Shown here: positions 13,101 to 25,853 of the stretch, piece after piece
How positions within the stretch are numbered: position 1 is the stretch's first letter
How the letters are laid out: every line of letters begins with the position of its first letter
Notes under the pieces: model-generated
What the model was told of the DNA's origin: nothing
The model's database searches: none
The model's input: only the letters and a program-made list of their open reading frames with translations
Translations under genes and position numbers: made by a program
NCBI GenBank assembly: GCA_031310005.1
Contig: CM062385.1
Location: 124,001 to 188,000 of the forward strand
Direction: 5' to 3'
DNA from: Dactylellina haptotyla
Lineage: Eukaryota; Ascomycota; Orbiliomycetes; Orbiliales; Orbiliaceae
DNA: 64,000 nt

Positions 13101-13706
13101 GATAGCGAGCGCGAGATTTGCCGTGGCTGGAGGGCGACCAAGCGGCTCATAACAAACGGCAACAAGTATAGAGCCCGTGAGAAGAATGAAACCGAATCCA
13201 CCAAAGAAGTATCCAAATATCCTTCGGCCCCACCTCGAAGGAGGCTTCGCTGGCATATTGCGACCATATTCTTTGAGGCGTCTGTGCACCTCATCGGAAG
13301 GGAGACCGTGCTCGACAGAGGTTGAGAGGCGACGAAGGAGTTCATTAAGACTTATAGTATGATAATCTGTATCTGCGATTTCCGCAGCGGTCTTTTTTCC
13401 CTTCTTGTCACTCCTAGGAACTTTCAGAGGTTCCGTGAACGGTGACCTGGTATCATCAACGGCGACGGAGACCGAACGATACTGGATGGGTAGTAAGATA
13501 GATGGGTCGACAGACCTACGTCCGCGAATGGACCCGGACGTCGAAACACGAGTGGCGGTCAGACTTTGGCGCTCTTGGGCGTCGTGGCCGCTACTCTCGC
13601 CCTCGACCTCATTCTCAGCAAAATTGATTCTGCGAGAGGCGGCCAATTTCTCATCAATTTCGTCATCGGCGCGCTCAGAATCGAACGTACGACGAGGAGC
13701 ACTCAT
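10189..13706 (-). CDS. P-type ATPase, type IIC (Na,K/H,K-ATPase alpha-like)
   Basis: The model is complement(join(10189..10489,10555..12778,12842..13706)), 1129 aa, with two introns of 65 and 63 nt in matching phase. The actuator motif LTGES spans the first junction (about residues 287-291). PEGLP in M4 is at about 410-414 and the phosphorylation motif DKTGTLT is at about 452-458. MVTGD, TGDGVNDAAALK and the C-terminal helix block follow, ending in FLARISW. The run SLKTVETLGAVSVICSDKTGT and the C-terminal domain order match type IIC alpha subunits better than the fungal ENA (IID) or PMR1 (IIA) types. Such pumps move Na+, K+ or H+ across the plasma or an internal membrane using ATP. The actual ion is not readable by eye. 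No beta-subunit gene is nearby. The N-terminus (about 1-130) is charged and probably disordered. Confidence 0.9.
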
Positions 13707-16700
13707 CGCACCGAACAGAAAAAGATAACCTTAAAAAGGGAAAAATTCGCAACAGCGAAGCGGTGGGGAGGGACTGCGTGATATTGGTGTGTCCAGAAGG
13801 TTGGTTCTCTCCCCAAGTTCTGGGAGGGCGGTATGCTTTTAAAGGACCTCCATTAAAGCCATGCAACTACCCGACCATCGAATGCATCACTACCTCCAAA
13901 AGAGTAGGCTGTAGCTGAGCAGCGTCCCAAACTCAATGGCTAGCGGGGCTCGATCTCGGATGGTGCGGTGAGATCAAGGTTTCGCCCGCCTGCGAAAGCC
14001 AAAACGAATCGAGGTGGGTTGTGGTGACAGGGAACAACACACGTTGGTGCAATGTGGTAAAATGCGCTGGTGGCCCAAAACGGCCAGGACCATGCGAGAA
14101 TTGGCATCGCCGCATGCAGATGCCGCAAAAGTCTGCCCAACCAGCTCGCGCGTTGGCTTCTCCCATAATACGCGCCACGGGTGGCAGGATCGGACTGTGG
14201 AGGGGTAGGCTGTGGCAGCGCTCGAATCCCAAGAGGCTAGTTTGGCCCCTCAGCACTAGCGGCCAATTTTCGAGGTTTTCGTCGGTAGTTTTTTTATATC
14301 CATATTTTCCCTCATACATTCACAATGTTATTGGGGATGCACGAGGTTGTATCGGATCCCTGCAACCGCGGAAATTTGGGTGCCCGTCACTGGCTGAATC
14401 CCGATTAAGCTTCGCACAAACGAGTTTTTGTGCTTCCACGGTGCTGCAGAACATGGTAGGGATCAAGCACCCTGAAGGCACGCTGATATCATAACGGTCT
14501 CGTCCGACTGAGAGCAGGTAACTGTGGATGCTCAGTCTCGCCTCCACATGAAAATAAGATTTCATACTGCCCAAGTGGCTGAGAGGGGTAAAAGAAAAAC
14601 ACCTCACCTGAAGTTTCAATTGATATCATTATCAATAGTTTCAACCCTCTGAAAAAAGGGCGAAATTGGAGGAGCTGCGTCCGTCATCAGATCACACCTC
14701 CCAACAAGATTAGCGCTGCCTCGTAATCAACTACTGCGTTGCATCGCCATCGGCATCGCCAGATTATTCCACTGAGTAATATATTACGTTTCTGCTCCAA
14801 GTGGAGCAGCTGAAAATGTGGGAGTTCCTGGGCTGGCGTTGCATGTTCCATGTTGTTGTTTTGTGGTATATGAGTGAATTTTGCCATAGGCGCGATCATT
14901 CTTGATCATTTGAGGTTTGCGGAATTCCTCCTCACACTTTTTATATATAACAAATGAAAATTTTGTAAGCTATCGCCATTTCCTCCTAGCTTAGCTTGCT
15001 TGCTCCATGAAACACGAGCAATAGCCGCAAGAAGTCAAGGCGGACGCTGCAGCTATGACGATAGAGATGCTCACGCTGCGCCTCCCTTCAGCTTCATCCT
15101 GGTAAAAATGGCATTCCATGACATCCAGGAACAAGTGAAAAGATCTGTTCACTCCCTGTATCCGTGCAACTTCCCCTGTCATTAATGTATCTCGCTAACA
15201 GCCGAGTTCGAAATTTCGCTCGGTATTTTTTAATGTAACGTGGAAACTCGCTGCAGTGCTATGCAGAGTACAGAATGCAATGGCATGTGGACCCTGAGAA
15301 TCAATCAACCTGGCTCTAGAATCTTCAACACCGGATTGGTCTAAGGCTTTAACGATCTTGGGCGTCTCCCCTCTTTTTTGATTCCTCATGGATCAGTGCA
15401 GTTGCTTTATGTGGCCTCGCCCATTCACCGAGTTCTATGCGCCAATAATCTTATATCCTTCTAGCGTGATTAGACCGGTTACCAAATTCCGTTCAGGTAG
15501 ACTCTAGTGCCATTCAGATGATGGTCTCACGACGCCCCGCTCGATCTTAACCTCGGACTGGCCTTACCAAAACCCACATCCAAATGGCAAGGATGCCTCC
15601 TATTGTCCGTAGCGCACTTTAGATTCTAGGTTCGATCAAAAGTAAAACAAAAAAAGGAAAGTAATAGAAATGTTGTCAAACGGCAAGTTTCTCTCAATAA
15701 GAGTGGTAGAGGGATTTTTAAAAGGCTGAAGTCAACAACTAGGAATTTCTCCCACCCATCCGACCGCTAACGCGTTAACCACAATATAAAAAATCACCTC
15801 AACTGAGTAGAGATGAATGTGCGAAATTCTTGCCTCGCATTGCATCTCTTTCTCTACCTTGTCTGATCTAGAATATTTTGGGAAGAGTTCACTGCCACAC
15901 GGAAAAACCTGAACAACCTTTCCTCGAGACCAAGAAGGAATACGAATATGATCACACGTCCTTCTCCGAAAAGGAAAAGAGGATATTTCTATTGAAGCGT
16001 TTCCACAGGGTTGCCTAACCGTGCGTATTCCTTCCTAGACCGTCTTCCTTCGTATTCGCAAAGCGATAGCTAAAACCTGAAAGTGCTGTCCTCCCCACTC
16101 CCCACTCCCCATTCCATCAAAGTCCCAAAAATCATCTGTTAATGTTCGAAATGCCAGATCCCAAGACACCAAGCGGGATTTCTTTCCCCTCTTGATCATA
16201 TTCAAATGCACGTAGAACTAGCCAAGTTTACTCTTGCTCTCTCCCCATCCAACCTTGCTCAGCCATGCATGCATGCCAGAGTAATAATATCCCTCGTCTC
16301 TCGCTTCATATTTCTAGTTGCTGCGTCCTAATTAATATTATAGGACCGGGGAGGGTTTTTATAGAGTAGATCTTAGAAACAAGGGAGTCTTTCTATAGAA
16401 ACGCTAGAAAGTGCAATTCTCTAGCATCCCAATCTATCTCTGTGATAATTATTATTATTGTGGCATGCTTCACTAAATGCTAATAAAGGGTTGGTTAATT
16501 TGTAAACACGTAAGTCAGCGAGCTTGAACAAAGGAGAGAATTGTCTGGACAGAAGGATAAGGTAGCGACAAAATAAACTACGCGTATACGCCGTAATATA
16601 TAAACTTTTTGATTAAAAATAATATATGTATTTTCATTTCATTCATTCGTTGATTAATATTTCGTCTTTTGGGTCCCTTCTAAAAGGAATGTCTAACAGC

Positions 16701-16857
16701 CTTCTATCGTAGAATAAATTCATCCTGCCCATACGCCTTTCCGCCAGGAAAGATTCACGAAAGGCAAGACGGAGAAAAAAAGATCTTAAAGAGCAAAGGA
16801 AAGGAAAATAATAAACAAAAAGGCAAAAAAGGAGATGATGAGGAAGACAACATATCA
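13707..16857. other. Long intergenic region upstream of the ATPase gene and downstream of RAD16
   Basis: About 3.1 kb without a gene I can support. The stretch 13707-14300 is moderately GC-rich and probably holds the ATPase promoter. The stretch 14900-16860 is AT-rich with many stops in all frames. Short open frames (for example 14021-14494 +) show no domain and no splice-supported extension. Confidence 0.45.
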
Positions 16858-19800
16858 TTAGTTGTTAAACAGGAATTGCATATCAGCCGGACTCAACTTG
16901 TCCATAGCACCTTGGTCTGCGCCAATAGTAGCCTACACGTCAAAGAAGAACGTATCAGTAAACAAATATTCACTTCAAAATTTTTGTCTTTAAAGCCGAC
17001 AGAGGGGAAGAGTTAACTCACATTAATCATATTAGCCTTCTTTTCTTGCAACTCAATAATACGACTCTCGATAGAATCTTCAATGACCAGACGCGTGATT
17101 TTGCAGTTCCTCGTCTGTCCGATACGGTGAATGCGGTCGCCGCTCTGCCATTCAACTGACGGGTTCCACCAAGGGTCCATGATGAAGACTTGACTCGCCT
17201 CCACGAGGTTCAACGCGACACCACCAGCCTTCAAAGAGACGAGGAAGACTTCGACTTCAACGTTCTCCATGAAGTATTTGATGGACGCATCACGCTGGGA
17301 GGGACTCATGGATCCTTCGAGCATCACAGTCAAGAAACCGGCTTTACGCAAACGCCATTCGACGAGTTGGAGCATACTGGTGAACTGGCTGAACACGATG
17401 CTCTTGATGGTACTGTTCTTGTTACGTAGTTTTGCGAGTTCTTCGACAAGCGCTTCGATCTTGGTGGAGCTGCGCCAGTTGTTCATGTCGATACGGTTAA
17501 TGATGGATCCTTTCTTCACCAGATCGTAGTCGGCCTCGAGCGCTGGCTGGGTGACATCGATCTGGAGAGAGATGTGGCAGTGGGGGCAATCTGGGTTGCC
17601 CGATCCAGTATATGATTCGAGGTACTTTTGAACGCACATGCGGCAGAAAGTATGATGGCATTTGGATTTAATTGCTTCCTCTGCTTCTTCATCGCAGATG
17701 CAGCAGACGAGGTTATTATTTCCTTCTTCAGCATGGCGTTTGAGAACGAGATCTGGGTGGTCAGCGATTTGACGCATGCGGGTGATGAGACTGAAAATGT
17801 TGGCGTAGTTGTTCTGGGCATTTCATGGTAATGTTAGAGAATATTACCATTATACGTAAGGAGTAACGGGATTATACGTACCAAAACAACACCGGAGGAA
17901 ACATATGTGTTAAATTTGCGCCTGCTGTCGCCATAAATACTCTCGTACAAATCGAGTTCCTCTTCATTGAAGTAGTCACGGCGGACATTAACAATACGTG
18001 GCGGGAGACCAAGGTCATCGGCTCGTTGAACTTTGGTTCGACGAAGCATGATAAGCTTGAGAAGCGACTGCAATTTCTCGAAGGCTTCCTTTCCTTTGCC
18101 ATGGTGCCCAAAGTTCTGGATCGGCTTGAGAATGTCATAGTTGAAAAAGCATACTAAATCAATGTTAGTAAAATAATAGTAGTTAAGATCTGATTCTCAC
18201 AAGTACATACCGTGCTCCATAGGTCTATGCCCGCAGTCATCACAAGTCTTGTAGTCCTTAAACTTCCAGTGCATGGACTTGCAAGGGCATTTACGACAGA
18301 AATACATGCTGAACGGATCTGACTCCAAGAAACGGAGGAGCGAGAATAGCTCGCCGATGCGATTCTGAAGTGGGGTTCCTGACAGGCAAAGTTTGTATTT
18401 GGTTTTGAGGTTAAACACGGCTCTAGCAGTGTTACAAGAGCGATCCTAAGGTGGTTGAAATGTCAGATAGATGTAACGCAAATAGTAGAAAAGTAAAATC
18501 AGACCTTGATGTTGTGGGCTTCGTCTAGAACGACACGATGCCATTGAACTGCGTGAAGAACGCTAGGTTCTTTGAAAATCCCATCTTTGCGTTTAAAGCC
18601 TGAGTTTTGCTTTCGAAATGCGGATTCAAGAGAGCCATCTTCGTATGAATTAGCTAGGTAGCTTTCCGACTTTTTAAGAAAGAGGACTTACAGGTGGTCA
18701 GAATGACGTCGTATTTATTCATAGTAGATACTTTGTCTTCTTTTGTTGCACCGTGAAAGAGGAGAACTTTGAGAGCATTATTTGTGTGCTTATCTATCTC
18801 ATTTTTCCACTGGATCAAGGCGACAGTTGGTGCAACGACAAGAGTCGGTTGCTTTGGCCTAGGTAGTTCCATTAGGAGCGCGATGGTTTGAATGGTCTTT
18901 CCCATGCCCATCTCGTCAGCAAGAATGCCACCGTTGAACCTAGTTACCTCTTGCTTCTTCAACCAGTTGAGGCCTTCTAGCTGGAATGGGAGCATGGTGA
19001 GGGTGAGGCCATCGGGCTGAGGGGCCTTTTCAACAGGGATAGTTTCTGTGTTTTTCAAGTCGTCCCAAACGTTTTCAAGATAGGGGTGGGCTTTGTATAG
19101 GTCGCTACGTTCGCGTTCCGCCTTATCAGAATCAAAATTAGCGTTAGAGCTTACAAAAGCCATTTTGATAAATGCTTTAAGATATTTGGATAGGTGGTGG
19201 AAGATGAAGAAAGTCAGGCTAGGGAGTAATGTTGCGACTAAGAGTTACGTGTCAAGTGAAATGCGAAAAAAGGATTTTGGACATACTCTTGTCATTTTGC
19301 CGCCTCTGGCTTTGGTGTTCTGGCGGCGTCGACGAGCTCTCTGGGGAGCTGGAGCTACAGCAGCTTCTTCATCATCATCATCGCTATCATCGTCGATGGC
19401 ATTGAGAGCTGTCTGTTTGATCCCGGAAGTAAAAGAAGGGCCAGCAGTTTCTTCGTCCTCTTCATCTTCCTCTAAAGCTTCTTGGTCATCATCAGGGTCA
19501 AATTCCGATGAAAGGAGAGCGTCACTAAGGTCTGCTTCATCTTCTTCCCCTTCTTCTTCCCCTTCTTCATCTTCGTCATCATTATCATCATCATCAGAGA
19601 TGTTATAAACACGTGATGAAGAAGCCGAGACGGTGAGAGTGGAATTCCTAAGGCCAGCTCTCCGGGGGGTAAGGGTGGGAGTCTTGCTAGAAACACCCTT
19701 TCCTTTGACGGTAGTCGACAGCGCAGCGTCCTCGTCGGATTCAGTTCCGGAGAAGGATGTCGTGGGAGAATCAGCAGCTGGGAGGTCATCAAAAATCAAT

Positions 19801-20384
19801 GAAGCGGTGCTCCTGACGCTAGCAGGAGTGTTAGAGTTAGAGGTATTGACAAGCCTGGTGACTCGTGTGGCACGTTTGTCAATAACAACGGCGATATTGG
19901 AGTTAAGACCAGTGCGACGCTTTTTGACGACATGAGAGGACGACCTGGCCGACTTGATAGGACCGGGTTCCGAGATATCATCATCTTCATCTTCGTCGCT
20001 ATCACCTGCGAGTGAGGATAATGGGGAGTCTTGAGAGTCAGGAACTTCAAAAGCATCCTGGCGTTCGATCTCATTTTGGATTTGCTTTCCAGCAATGACC
20101 AGCTTGCGTTTCTGGCTAGCGGGCCGTCCGCGGCGACGGATGGGGGTTGCGGAAACAGCAGAAGAAGCCCGGGATGTGAGCTGTGATCTGGAGGTCTGCC
20201 TGGTGAGGCGGCCGCGGGGAGGTTCAGCAACGGCAGCTGCTGGTTTCCTTGCTGCAAGTATCCGTTAGCACACGAGAAAAGACAAAGCCTTGACCACACC
20301 TTAAAATTGATAGGCGAGGTTAAAAGCTAGACAGTGGTGATGATGGGAATGAGGAATGCTGATGGGGTTCTTACGTCGAGCCAT
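16858..20384 (-). CDS. RAD16: DNA repair helicase RAD16 (SNF2/RING, NEF4 complex)
   Basis: The model is complement(join(16858..16932,17022..17813,17882..18153,18211..18445,18505..18653,18692..19121,19287..20251,20375..20384)), 975 aa. Exon 1 codes only for MAR plus one base. The N-terminal third is basic and acidic low-complexity sequence. The SNF2 core has DEMGMGKT (about 394-401) and DEAH (about 512-515). A CxxC cysteine insertion follows [12 protein letters not shown]. The C3HC4 RING (about 725-767, [12 protein letters not shown]...CHHTFCRMC...CPHC) sits between the two helicase halves, as in yeast RAD16. The end [14 protein letters not shown] is nearly the yeast ending. RAD16 with RAD7 finds lesions in non-transcribed chromatin and acts in a cullin-type ubiquitin ligase. 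The 165-nt intron 19122-19286 is the least certain; its acceptor was chosen for phase and branch site. The intron at 18654-18691 is only 38 nt. RAD7 starts 1.26 kb away on the other strand. Confidence 0.95.
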
Positions 20385-21639
20385 TTCACCTGTGGGAAGC
20401 TCGCAGAGAGAGCGATGAGAGGATTGATGCTTCAATTATTGATGCTTCTGTGTTGCGCGGTGGCAGAATATACGGCGTTGGAAGGGGTGCGGGCTTGCTA
20501 AGCAACAACAATGCAATGAGAAGGAGAGCGCAACTCGACAGGTGGATTAGAGCGAAGAGCGCAGCCTCACCAGCAGAACGGAGCTTCAAAAAAGATATCA
20601 CTGTAGAAGAGATGACTAATGCAGAAGAAACACGCCAATACTACGATGGGCGGCGGGGTAGATAAATTATAAAAAGGGCGGTATCTGGTATCTATGGTGG
20701 GACGCGTTTGCAACGTTTCGAGTTTGTGGACGAATATAATGGCAGCCAGCAGCTAGTTGGAGCTATACACTTAGAAGAGCACAAAAGATGTAGAACAGGA
20801 CGATTAGAGAGGAAGAGGAGGAGGAGAATGGCGGGTGGATTGTGGGAGAGTTGGAAAGGGATAAGAGAAGGAGGCAAAGACTTCATCGGCAGCCTACTCT
20901 GAAACACCGCCGCCGTCGCTTTCGACATCAAAAGTCGAGAAGACGGCCTGTCGCCGGGGGAACTGAGAGAAAGGTGCATCGGCTCGTTCTCGCTCGATCG
21001 ATCCCCAGGCCGGCGGGCCAGGGGCACCGCAAGTTCGACTCATCGGACGGCTGGAATTCGACTAGCACCGGCAGACCCAGCCAATCGAGAGCGGTCCTTT
21101 GCGGTGGAGGGGGCAAACCCGGTGGATCTCGCGCAGGGATACCGCGTAAATGGGCCCGCATTGGCGTAAATTGCAGTCGCGAACGAGACACCAAGTCACA
21201 CTTTCCTCCCAGGCTATCCCTCTTTCGGCGCCTGATTACGTGAGCAACCTGCTGGTCATCCCTTTTGTCTCCGTCGAATTCCAGCTTTTCTGCCCGTCCC
21301 ATTGGCTGCTATGTCATGCTATCTTTCGGGAGGCCCGGCAGAGTTGTGTATATTTGTGTGAGAGGGCAAATGGAGGTGGATGTGCGTTGCGGGCGAGACA
21401 TCGGCAGGCCATCCCCCAACGCACTTGCCGCTGCCATGGCCCTCTGAGACGATGTCCTGAACGTGCCTCCTTCTCTCCCATTCCACCACCTCCTCCCACC
21501 TCCTTCTCTCCATCCAAATGCGCATCCACTTGCTCTGCAACCTTTGCTCTCCTACCGTCTAATAATCGTGCTTGTTTCTCCGTTCTGTAACAAATCAATA
21601 CCAGCCTGCCGTCTTTACGGCCTCACCTGTTACGTTACC
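20385..21639. promoter_or_regulatory. Divergent RAD16-RAD7 intergenic region
   Basis: This 1255-bp region separates the start codons of RAD16 (minus) and RAD7 (plus), so it must hold both promoters. Open frames on both strands here overlap each other and lack domains. No binding site was assigned. Shared control of the two partners is an inference from the arrangement. Confidence 0.55.
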
Positions 21640-23901
21640 ATGTAAGGCTACGCTGCTTGCTTGCTTGCCGCAACTCATAAACAGTTGCCACTATCGTGCC
21701 CCTCGTATCCTTGGTCGCTAATGCAGGTACCAATCCTAGGTCTCGTCGAAATAACCAGACGTCCTACGTCCGTGGACCCAATTCTGCCCTTACCGAATTT
21801 CTCAGAGTCCGTATTATCTTCTTTTACCTGCATCTATAAGGAATGGCGCTCAAAGGTTTTCATCAATAATTAGGAAAAAGGCGTCAATGCCGCAGAGATC
21901 CAAGCAAGAGCTCGTGAAAGAGTTCGCGCAGCCCAGAGAGCCGCTCAAGAAGCCGCCCAAGCTGCTGCCAGCGAAGCTCAAAATGCTACCGAAGAGACCA
22001 CTCCAAAAATAGAAGAGGAGGAAGAGGAGGAAGTAGGCGAATCTTCAGCTGCCGGTGCCCGCCGTAGGACCCGCGCATCCACCAGCAACACTCCACAGAC
22101 CAAAGCCAGGCCACGCCGCAGAGCTGCCCGAAACGACGATGACGAAGATATGAAAATGGACCAAGGAGAGGATGACGAAGAAGAGGCAGATACCAGTATC
22201 ACCCTCTCAACATCGGCTAGAAAGCGCAAACGCGCAACAACAACCGTCCAAGTCAACCTCTCAGCGTTGGGAGAAGATTCCGAAGAAGACACCCCGGTTC
22301 GGGTCCGCGGCAAGAAGCTAACCAAAGCTCAGCTCAAGAAGCAGAAGGAAGCAGAAGCAAAGAAACACCGCAGAGGCCGTGTCTCGGACGATTCTGACTC
22401 CGATTTTGAGATGGCCAGGGTCCCAGTCCCCGGTCAAATTGCATTCTGCGCAGAATGCAACTGTCGTTTCACTGTCACCCCATACTCCAAGGCTTCATCT
22501 GATGGTGATGGTCTCCTTTGCCATGCCTGTGGCAAGAAGAATGCCCCAGTCGAGGTTGCTGCGAAGAAGAAGCGACAAACCACCCGAACCAACAAGAAGT
22601 CTAGTGCTCGTGCTCTGCTGGACGGTGACCGTAGTGGCGTCAAGACCTTGCAAGAGATGTGCATTGCAGTAAGTACTCCCTTTTTTACGATATTAGACGT
22701 ATCTCTAACATTGTCCGCAGCTTGTCGCAAAGCATATCGATGATGTCGAAGCCTTGGGTGACATTGGTTCTCACAACATGGATAAGATTTGTCAGATTAT
22801 CTCCAAGAATCGCTCCCTCAACGATCACACTATGAAGCTCTTCTTGGAGCCAGCGGAGCATGTGCTTCGCTTTTACGATTGTAGCAGTACGTCCCCTTTA
22901 TTCCAGTTCTATTCATTTATAATCAACGATGGACGCTAATCTGTTGGTTAGAAATTCAATCGGACAACCTTCGTCAGATTGGTGCCTTTTGTCCCTCCCT
23001 CCAGCGCTTGCACCTCAAATTTTGCGGTCGTATGAACGACGACTGCCTTGACTACTATGGAACTCAACTGAAAGAACTTAAGGCTCTTGATCTCTTCGGC
23101 GCATTTAACGTTACCGAAGAATGTTATGTCCGCTTTTTTAAGAACTGCGGCCGCAAACTTAAAGAGTTCGGAGTCTCCGACACCTCCCGCTTCAGAGTCA
23201 AAGCCATGGAAGCCCTGGTCGATAACTGCCCCGACCTGGAAGTTTTGAGACTCAAAACTTTAACCAACATTGACGATGAATGCATTCGTCTTCTCACAGG
23301 CCTCCCGAATCTTCGAGTCTTAGAAATCTCCGAACCAACCATGGAACTGACCGATGGGCCTATCATTGATATCTTAAACACCTGTGGCTCAGCGCTCAGA
23401 GAGCTCAACCTCAACCAATGTTCTCAGCTCACCGACCTAACTATCGATGCCATCCACGAGAGCTGTGGCCAGCTTGAGATCCTCGAGTTGGAACGGGTGG
23501 AGCTTTTGACTAGCGAAGGTTTAACCAACCTCTTCACCGGTTGGGACATAAATCATGGTCTCACTACATTGAATCTCACCCGCTGCACCGAACTCGATGC
23601 AGCCGGATTCGCAAAAATCATCGACCATTCGGGCCGCACCCTCGAAAACTTCAACATCAATAGCTGCAAGGAAGTCAACCAAGAAGCCTGGGACTTTTTA
23701 ATGGAGTTTACGCTTCCACAATTGGAAGAGTTTGATGTTAGTTTCATCCGTAGTGTTAACGATGCGGGCCTCGAAGGGTTGATGAAGGTTGCGCCAAAGA
23801 TGCACACCATCAAGGCGTGGGGCTGCTTCAAGCTGACTGAGGCGATTCCCTTGAGAGAGGGATTGCACTTGATTGGTAGAGAGGCAGACCTTCTCTCCTA
23901 A
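21640..23901 (+). CDS. RAD7: DNA repair protein RAD7 (leucine-rich repeat, NEF4 complex)
   Basis: The model is join(21640..21641,21740..21806,21874..22668,22721..22886,22952..23901), 659 aa. The conserved N-terminal motif VRGPNSALTEFLR is read from exon 2, preceded by SRRNNQTSY. The best start is an ATG split by intron 1: AT at 21640-21641, then G at 21740. An acidic and basic linker follows. A four-cysteine finger (CAEC...CHAC, about 212-240) comes next, then the GVKTLQEMCIALVAKHIDDVEALGD region and a long array of leucine-rich repeats to about residue 640. The order matches yeast RAD7. RAD7 binds RAD16 and Elongin C in the NEF4/cullin complex for global-genome nucleotide excision repair. 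The donor of intron 2 (GTCCGT) is non-consensus but keeps phase and the conserved sequence. Confidence 0.93.
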
Positions 23902-24350
23902 ACGCTTCTTCTATTGAGCTCTTAGACGAATTTCCTTGCTATTTGTTTTTAAAAAAAATCGCTATTGTACTCCCGGCGTTGGCGTGGGCGACATGCATCT
24001 GACGGCGTCATGGCGAATATTACTACACCCTTCTTATTATTTGTACTTTTAAAAGAAAAAGCAATAGAAAAATATTAGAATAATTGATATCTCTCCACGA
24101 GTAATTATGTTGCAGAGTAGCATTTAAATATTTCTATTCGATTTGGTATATATTCAAGCCAGCTATTGTTCCGAACTTGGTGTCTGTCTGCGTGTGAAGG
24201 AGCCAACACCAGCCACCGCCGCAGTGCTGTGAGGCGCAACCCGAAAACTCACCTCGCGACACACCAAAGCTCGCAGCATCCCGCCTTCCCTCGTCACCTT
24301 CACTTTCCTCTCGTCCTCACCCCCCGCCTTCCCAACCACGATCCCGACAG
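23902..24350. other. Intergenic region
   Basis: The 3' flank of RAD7 and a short promoter for the U2B'' gene. The + strand is C-rich just upstream of the ATG at 24351. Nothing else was seen. Confidence 0.5.
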
Positions 24351-25456
24351 ATGGCAACCTCCACGCAGCGCCCGCCGGGTGTCCCCCCTCCGCACCCTCC
24401 CGCTCACGGCGGCCCATCGAGCACGATCACCCCCAATCAAACCCTCTACATCTCCAACCTCAACGACAAGATCCACAAGCCCGACCTCAAGATCGCGTTA
24501 TACACCCTCTTCAGCACGTACGGTGTGGTCCTCGATGTTGTCGCGTTAAAAACGATGAAGATGCGCGGACAGGCGCACGTCGCCTTCCGGGACATTGCGT
24601 CCGCGAGTTCGGCGATGCGGGCGTGTCAGGGTATGGTGGTATTTGGAAGAGAGATGGTAGGTACCCGTTTTGGATTCTTTCATTCTCCCCAGCATACCTC
24701 TCGTATACTTCATCAGCACCCTGCTAGTAAAATGTCACTGTGTTTTTATGATTCTTTTCCAGTTTACTGCCCTCCATTTTCGTTTCGCTTGTACGTTCTT
24801 GCCCTGACGAGGATATCTCTATCGAACAAAGTTATCATCTACATTCCATCGCTCCTCGAAGATCCAATGACTTTGAGGTCGACAATTGAAATCTATAAAC
24901 CCCGGGAACGGCTGCTTAATCTCCAGCTGGACCGAGAAAAGAAAATATAATATCTCTTAACACTTCCTTTCTTCGGTGCATACCGCATTTCAAAAGGATG
25001 ACCGAAGAAAAGGAAGAGAGCGAGGGAGAGAGAAAATCGCAAAAGGATAAAGATTATCCTCCTGTTAGCACACACCTGCTAACACCCGTTTCCACGCCCC
25101 GCTCGTGTTCAGAGAATACAATACGCAAAGTCGAAATCGGATACCATTGCGAAACTGGACGGAACCTACCGCATGCCATCGCTCCGGACCGCAGAGGATA
25201 ATACAGGCGGTAGCTCTTTCGCGCCGTTACCAGGCCAGAAGAAGAGCGAGGACGTAAGCTCGGGGCCTGGGCTGAACGCCCCTCCAGCGGGTGGTAGCGC
25301 GACAGAGGTTCACGGTGTAAAGAGACCGAGAGATGAGAGTGGTATGTGTCCCATGGCTTTGCAAGCTAATATTTGAATGTCGTACTGACGCTGCTGTTGC
25401 TACTAGAATCAGAACAATCTGATGTTGAGATGGAGGTTGAAGATGACGATGACTAG
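24351..25456 (+). CDS. MSL1: U2 snRNP protein B''/U1A-type RRM protein
   Basis: The model is join(24351..24656,25113..25341,25407..25456), 194 aa. One RRM covers about residues 25-110: QTLYISNLNDKI is RNP2 and RGQAHVAFRDI is RNP1. The domain ends in GREMRIQYAKSKSD, the segment shared by U1A and U2B''. The C-terminus is a short acidic tail (VEMEVEDDDD). No second RRM follows, so U2B'' (yeast Msl1) fits better than two-RRM U1A. The protein binds U2 snRNA stem-loop IV in the spliceosome together with U2A'. Intron 1 is 456 nt, much longer than others in this window, and contains a strong hairpin. The junction is certain because GREM joins RIQYAKSKSD in phase. ATG10 lies downstream on the opposite strand. 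Confidence 0.92.
24963..25016 (+). other. Hairpin inside intron 1 of the U2B'' gene
   Basis: The left arm at 24963-24977 pairs with the right arm at 25001-25016 over 15 base pairs with a single extra A as a bulge. The loop is 23 nt. It lies 96 nt upstream of the 3' splice site. No snoRNA boxes were convincingly placed around it. Confidence 0.6.
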
Positions 25457-25853
25457 ACGTGATTCCCGGTAGTACATATACCATCTATATGAACCAGGGA
25501 GGCAGAAATATATATAGCAGAAAGGGCATTCACAATATCCAGCGGCTTTGATAGCCCGCCAACTATACATCACGAATAACCCGTCCCTTGGAACTGAAGC
25601 CCTGGTCAGGGAAGACCTGGTATTTCTTTTCGAAAAATGTGATTCCATTAGCCTTGCTTCATTCAAACCAACAATCATGTATTATTACTATATTATTTGT
25701 TTCCCTTTCCCCCTTCACGACTATGAGCCAGAATACAAACATCTCAATAGAATGGACAACGATATGATCATTTGGAACGCAGCCGACTGGCCTGCCTTCC
25801 GATATACTACATCTAACCAGCGCTGTAGTTATAATGTGATAGATAAGTCTAGT
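25457..25853. other. Intergenic region between convergent genes
   Basis: About 400 bp between the stops of the U2B'' gene (+) and ATG10 (-). The + strand open frame starting at 25548 runs into ATG10 antisense and is treated as a shadow. Confidence 0.5.
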